A stretch of 64,000 bases of DNA. Origin: Bradyrhizobium roseum (GTDB lineage: Bacteria; Pseudomonadota; Alphaproteobacteria; Rhizobiales; Xanthobacteraceae). The position numbers and the translations under genes were made by a program. The stretch is from contig NZ_CP129212.1 in assembly GCF_030413175.1 (NCBI RefSeq), forward strand, positions 1,550,001 through 1,614,000, given 5' to 3'. This document shows, one piece after another, positions 60,979-64,000 of the stretch. Below the pieces are notes generated by a model. It was not told the DNA's origin and did no database searches. It saw only the letters and a program-made list of their open reading frames with translations. Each line of letters starts with the position of its first letter. The first letter of the stretch is position 1.

Positions 60979-63879
60979 TTATCCCTTCTTGCGCGGGCCG
61001 CGTTCGGGAACAGGCTCCCCGGAGGCGTCGGGGGCAGGCGGCGTGTCGGGCCTGGCCTGGCCGCTCTTGCGTGCCGCCTCCTTGATGCCCTGCATGTCGC
61101 GCGCTTCGCGAATGAGGCCGGGCATCTTGGCGAGGCTGCCGCCTTCGACGCCGATGTCGGCCAGGATCGAATCGATCAGCGGCGCCTGGACGCGGTAGCG
61201 CAGCGCGGAGTCGATCACCTCGTCGGTCGGGCTGCGACCGCCGTTGCCACCGCCGCCGCCGCCGCCATTGAGGCCGTCGACACTGAGAATTCGAATCCCC
61301 TCGATCTTCTCCATCGGCTTGACGCTCTCGCGCACGATGCCCTCGATGCGGTCGAGCAGTTTTCGGCGGAACAGCGAGTAGCGCGCCTGGTCGGTGAGCA
61401 CGTTTTCGGCTTCGTTGAGCAGCCGCTGCGCCTCGGCCTCGACGGCGGCGCGGACACGCTCGGCGTCGGCCGCGATCTTGGTCTCCTCGGCCCGCTTCTC
61501 CGCGAGCAGCACCTCGATGGTCTTCTGGCGTTTTGCGATCTCGCTGTCGCGGGCCGTGACGACGCGTTCGGCGGCCTGGGTCGCCCCCACGCGCGCATCC
61601 TCGGCGGCCACCTTGGCGGCGGATTCTTCCAGCGACTTCTGGTAAAGCGCGATCGCCTTTTCCATCAATGCGGTCTCGACTTCCTTCTCGCGGTTGACCT
61701 CCAGCTTGCGCAGATCGCGCTCGCGGCCGACGCGGGCTTCGTCGAGGCCGCGGTCGGAGGCGATGCGGGCGCGCTCGACTTCCTCGCGGGAGGCGATCTC
61801 GGCTTCCTGCAGCGCCTGGACGCGAGCGACTTCGAGCTGCTCGATGGCGCGGCGGCGGGCCAGCCTGGCCGCTTCAAGCGCCTGTTCGCGCGAGACATCC
61901 GTGGTCTCGACTTCCTTGCGCGCGATGATTTCCGCCTGCCTGACCTGGCGGTCGGCGTCGATCCGCTCGGAGCGCTTGGCGGCGAGCGCGATCACGCGTT
62001 CCTCGTCGGCGATCTCGACCGCCTTTTTCTGGTCGATATTGAGCACTTCGCGGGTCCGGGATGAGGCGATGCGCTCGGCCTCCAGCGCCAGTTCGACCTC
62101 GACGCGCCGTCGTTCGATCGCATCGCGCCGCTTGAGTTCGGCGGCCTCGATCGATTCGGTACGATCGATCTCGAGTCCTCGCGTCTCCTTCTCCGCCCGG
62201 ATGCGCTGGGCGGCGATCACCTTCTCCTGGGCAATGCGCGCGGCCTCGATGGCTTCGCGCGAGGCGATGTCGGCCTCCTCGATGGTGCGGTTGCGCGCGA
62301 TTTCGAGCGAGCGGACGCGCTCTTCCTGGGCGATTCGCGAGGCTTCGGTCGCCTCGCGTGCGCTGATCCCGGCGACTTCCAGCGCCTGGTTGCGCTCGAT
62401 CTCCAGCTTGCGGGTGGCATGCTCGGACCCGATGCGTTCGGCGGCCAGCGTCCGCTCCCGCGCGATCCTCGCGGCCTCCACGGATTTTTGCGCCTCGATC
62501 TCGGCTTCCTGGATGGTGCGGACCTGCGCGATCTCCAGCGACCGGGTACGCTCGTCGGAGGCGATACGCTCGACATTGACGATGGTGGTCTGGGCGATCC
62601 GGGCCTTTTCGGTGGCCTCGCGCGCGGCGATCTCGGCTTCCTCGACCGCGCGGGTGCGCTCGATTTCGCGCCTGCGGGTCTCCTCCTCGTTGGCGATCCG
62701 CGCATCGGTGATGGAACGATCCTGCTGGATACGCGCCTTCTCGACCGCCTCTCGCGCCGTGATCTCGGCTTCCTCGATCGTCCGCGTGCGCTCGATATCG
62801 CGCTGCCGCACCTCGCGCTCGGAGGCAATCCGCGCGGTGTCGACCGCGCGCTGGTTGGCGATCTTGGCTTTTTCGATTTCCTCGCGCGCCAGCAGTTCCT
62901 TTTCTTCCACCGCGCGCGTGCGCTCGATCTCGCGGTGCCTTGTCTCTCGCTCCGACGAGATGCGGGCTTCGGCGATCGCCTGCTCGTTGGCGATGCGGGC
63001 CTTCTCGATGGTCTCGCGGGCGAAGATCTGCGCCTGCTCGGCCTCGGTCTCGCGCAGCGCGCGCTCGCGCGCCACTTCGGTGCGCTGCAGCGCCCGGCGC
63101 ATCTCGATGTCACGCTCTTGTTCGAGGCGGGCGGTCTCGATCTCTCGCTCGATCTCCAGCGCCTGGCGTTCGGCTTCCAGGTTGCGGGTGCGGATCTTGA
63201 TCATCGAATCCTGTTCGATGTCGTTGCGCAGCTTGCGCCGGGCCTCGATGTCCTCCATCAGCCGCGTCAAGCCCTCGGCGTCGAACCGGTTCGACGGGTT
63301 GAAAAATTCGAGATCGGTCTGATCGAGATCGGTGATGGCGACCGATTCCAGCTCGAGCCCGTTCTGGGCCAGCGCCTCGGCGGCGGCGGCCTTGAGCCGC
63401 GTGACGTATTCGCCGCGCTGCTCATGCATCTGCTCCATGGTCATTTCCGCGGCCACCGAACGGATCGCGGAGACGAACTTGCCGGAGAGCAGGGCATGCA
63501 GCTGCTCGGGCTCCAGCGTGCGGCGTCCGAGCGTGGCGGCGGCGATGGCGACGGCCTCGCGCGTGGGCTGCACGCGGACGTAAAAATCCGCCTCGATATC
63601 GATCCGCATGCGGTCGCGGGTAATGACCGCGTCGTGCTTGGCCCGCACGATCCCCATCGGCAGCACGTTCATGTTGACCGGCGTGTAGTCGTGGATGAAC
63701 GGCAGCACGAAGGCGCCGCCATTGATCACCACGCGTTCGCCGAGCAGACCGGTTCGCACAAAGGACACTTCCTTCGACGAACGGTGGTAGAGCCAGTTCA
63801 CGATGTAGACGACGATGGCGATCACGACGATCGCTGCGATCAGCCAGAGGATCAATTCGCCAACCAAAGTCCCCGACAT
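60979..63879 (-). CDS. Giant flotillin-like SPFH/band 7 protein with hendecad repeats
   Basis: A 966-residue protein, nearly twice the usual flotillin/YqiK length (about 480-560). One N-terminal helix at 7-29 (GELILWLIAAIVVIAIVVYI) anchors it. The SPFH domain spans about 35-200 (MRIDIEADFYVRVQPTREAV, LESVAITDLDQTDLEFF). From about 230 to 820 it is a charged, uninterrupted helix, with a regular 44-residue unit (four 11-residue hendecads) at about 262-612. The C-terminus has the flotillin end domain, a poly-Gly loop (GGGGGGNGG) and a basic tail. It should form membrane scaffolds. It lies in an operon with a Mo hydroxylase, 9 bp before the SRPBCC genes. Confidence 0.9.
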   Translation of the reverse strand: MSGTLVGELILWLIAAIVVIAIVVYIVNWLYHRSSKEVSFVRTGLLGERVVINGGAFVLPFIHDYTPVNMNVLPMGIVRAKHDAVITRDRMRIDIEADFYVRVQPTREAVAIAAATLGRRTLEPEQLHALLSGKFVSAIRSVAAEMTMEQMHEQRGEYVTRLKAAAAEALAQNGLELESVAITDLDQTDLEFFNPSNRFDAEGLTRLMEDIEARRKLRNDIEQDSMIKIRTRNLEAERQALEIEREIETARLEQERDIEMRRALQRTEVARERALRETEAEQAQIFARETIEKARIANEQAIAEARISSERETRHREIERTRAVEEKELLAREEIEKAKIANQRAVDTARIASEREVRQRDIERTRTIEEAEITAREAVEKARIQQDRSITDARIANEEETRRREIERTRAVEEAEIAAREATEKARIAQTTIVNVERIASDERTRSLEIAQVRTIQEAEIEAQKSVEAARIARERTLAAERIGSEHATRKLEIERNQALEVAGISAREATEASRIAQEERVRSLEIARNRTIEEADIASREAIEAARIAQEKVIAAQRIRAEKETRGLEIDRTESIEAAELKRRDAIERRRVEVELALEAERIASSRTREVLNIDQKKAVEIADEERVIALAAKRSERIDADRQVRQAEIIARKEVETTDVSREQALEAARLARRRAIEQLEVARVQALQEAEIASREEVERARIASDRGLDEARVGRERDLRKLEVNREKEVETALMEKAIALYQKSLEESAAKVAAEDARVGATQAAERVVTARDSEIAKRQKTIEVLLAEKRAEETKIAADAERVRAAVEAEAQRLLNEAENVLTDQARYSLFRRKLLDRIEGIVRESVKPMEKIEGIRILSVDGLNGGGGGGGNGGRSPTDEVIDSALRYRVQAPLIDSILADIGVEGGSLAKMPGLIREARDMQGIKEAARKSGQARPDTPPAPDASGEPVPERGPRKKG
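62044..62934 (-). repeat. In-frame 132-bp repeat array coding for hendecad coiled coil
   Basis: Residues 316-612 of the flotillin-like protein are seven consecutive units. The consensus is (R/L)EIERTRAVEE - AEIAAREATEK - ARIAQxxxxxx - ERIASExxTRx, 44 residues or 132 bp each; the fifth has only three hendecads. Substitutions are spread out, so the array is old and kept by selection on the protein. Confidence 0.85.
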
Positions 63880-63903
63880 CTCTTCCTCCCTTTGCTCCCG
63901 GCG

Positions 63904-64000
63904 TTATCGGGCGCCGATCGCCTTGAATTTACGAACCTGTTCCGTCAGCGCCCGCTCCACCGGCAGCCGCTCCATCGAGGAGGCGCCGTAGAAGCCGTGG
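63904..64000 (-). CDS. Phosphoenolpyruvate hydrolase-family/TIM-barrel protein, C-terminal end only
   Basis: Only the last 31 residues are in the window: HGFYGASSMERLPVERAL then TEQVRKFKAIGAR, with a TAA read from 63906. The GFYGASSMERLP motif is, as I recall it, the typical end of PEP_hydrolase (PF09370) TIM-barrel proteins, which often follow a Tm-1-like ATP-binding protein. It lies 24 bp upstream of the flotillin-like gene and so probably belongs to the same operon, which then extends beyond the window. Confidence 0.75.
   Translation of the reverse strand, partial: HGFYGASSMERLPVERALTEQVRKFKAIGAR

Noticed and set aside
62044..62934. Possible CRISPR array or tandem satellite
   Set aside because: The 132-bp period is in frame, codes for a coherent coiled coil, and the units diverge by codon-wise substitutions; there are no identical repeats with unique spacers.
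61694..63322. 542-codon open frame on the plus strand, opposite the flotillin-like gene
   Set aside because: It is the antisense of the repetitive hendecad coding region; its Ser/Arg-rich composition simply mirrors Glu/Arg/Ala codons, and the minus strand has a clear SPFH protein.

Overview
The window looks like chromosome of a soil alphaproteobacterium of the Bradyrhizobium/Rhodopseudomonas type. The reasons are the GC-rich codon use, an ECF sigma/RskA-type anti-sigma pair, flhA with a possible CtrA site, many ABC and TctC-type binding proteins, several Mo and flavin oxidoreductases, and intergenic palindromic repeats of the kind that abound in that group (for example the element around AAGTGGGTACCGGTT at 5927-5976, found again inverted at 22072-22115). 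No rRNA, tRNA, CRISPR array, prophage or complete insertion sequence was seen.

Layout. 1-1326: ECF sigma factor (cut by the window edge) and its anti-sigma factor. 1431-7753: two acetamidase/formamidase paralogues bracketing a NitT/TauT-type ABC importer and followed by an SDR oxidoreductase; a solitary IS3 OrfA-like gene lies among them. 7903-18975: mixed housekeeping and accessory genes (flhA, AI-2E family transporter, cupredoxin, MFS transporter, patatin, small secreted proteins) with two decayed genes, a flavoprotein remnant and a GNAT remnant, at 11.7-13.1 kb. 19091-23434: a locus with a BKACE enzyme, an XRE-cupin regulator, an omega-aminotransferase and a D-amino-acid dehydrogenase. 23639-26976: an orphan SUKH/SMI1 protein, then a sugar-type periplasmic binding protein next to a CHASE3 histidine kinase. 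27062-36221: a BisC-like molybdoenzyme overlapping a second XRE-cupin regulator, divergent from an amino-acid ABC importer plus a PuuB-like oxidase, then gamma-glutamyltransferase and enoyl-CoA hydratase. 36494-42053: two Baeyer-Villiger-type monooxygenases, one fused to an esterase, around a frameshifted ATC-hydrolase-family gene and an NTF2-like gene. 42375-48641: LysR regulator divergent from a TctC binding protein, then a DevBCA/MacAB-like exporter.

The last 15 kb (49082-64000, all minus strand, mostly overlapping or spaced by less than 25 bp) reads as one long operon. Its order of transcription is: a PEP-hydrolase-family protein (partial), a 966-residue flotillin-like protein built of 11-residue repeats, two SRPBCC proteins, a CoxM-type FAD subunit, a CoxS-type 2Fe-2S subunit, a molybdopterin subunit split into two genes, a MoxR ATPase, a CoxE-like VWA protein, an amidohydrolase, an AHL-lactonase-like metallo-hydrolase, an SMP-30/isochorismatase fusion, an AzoR-like flavoprotein and an MDR oxidoreductase. 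My inference is that a Mo hydroxylase attacks a ring or carbonyl compound, MoxR/VWA mature the enzyme, and three unrelated lactone/amide hydrolases open the product. The substrate cannot be read from the sequence. This operon is the best candidate in the window for an undescribed system.
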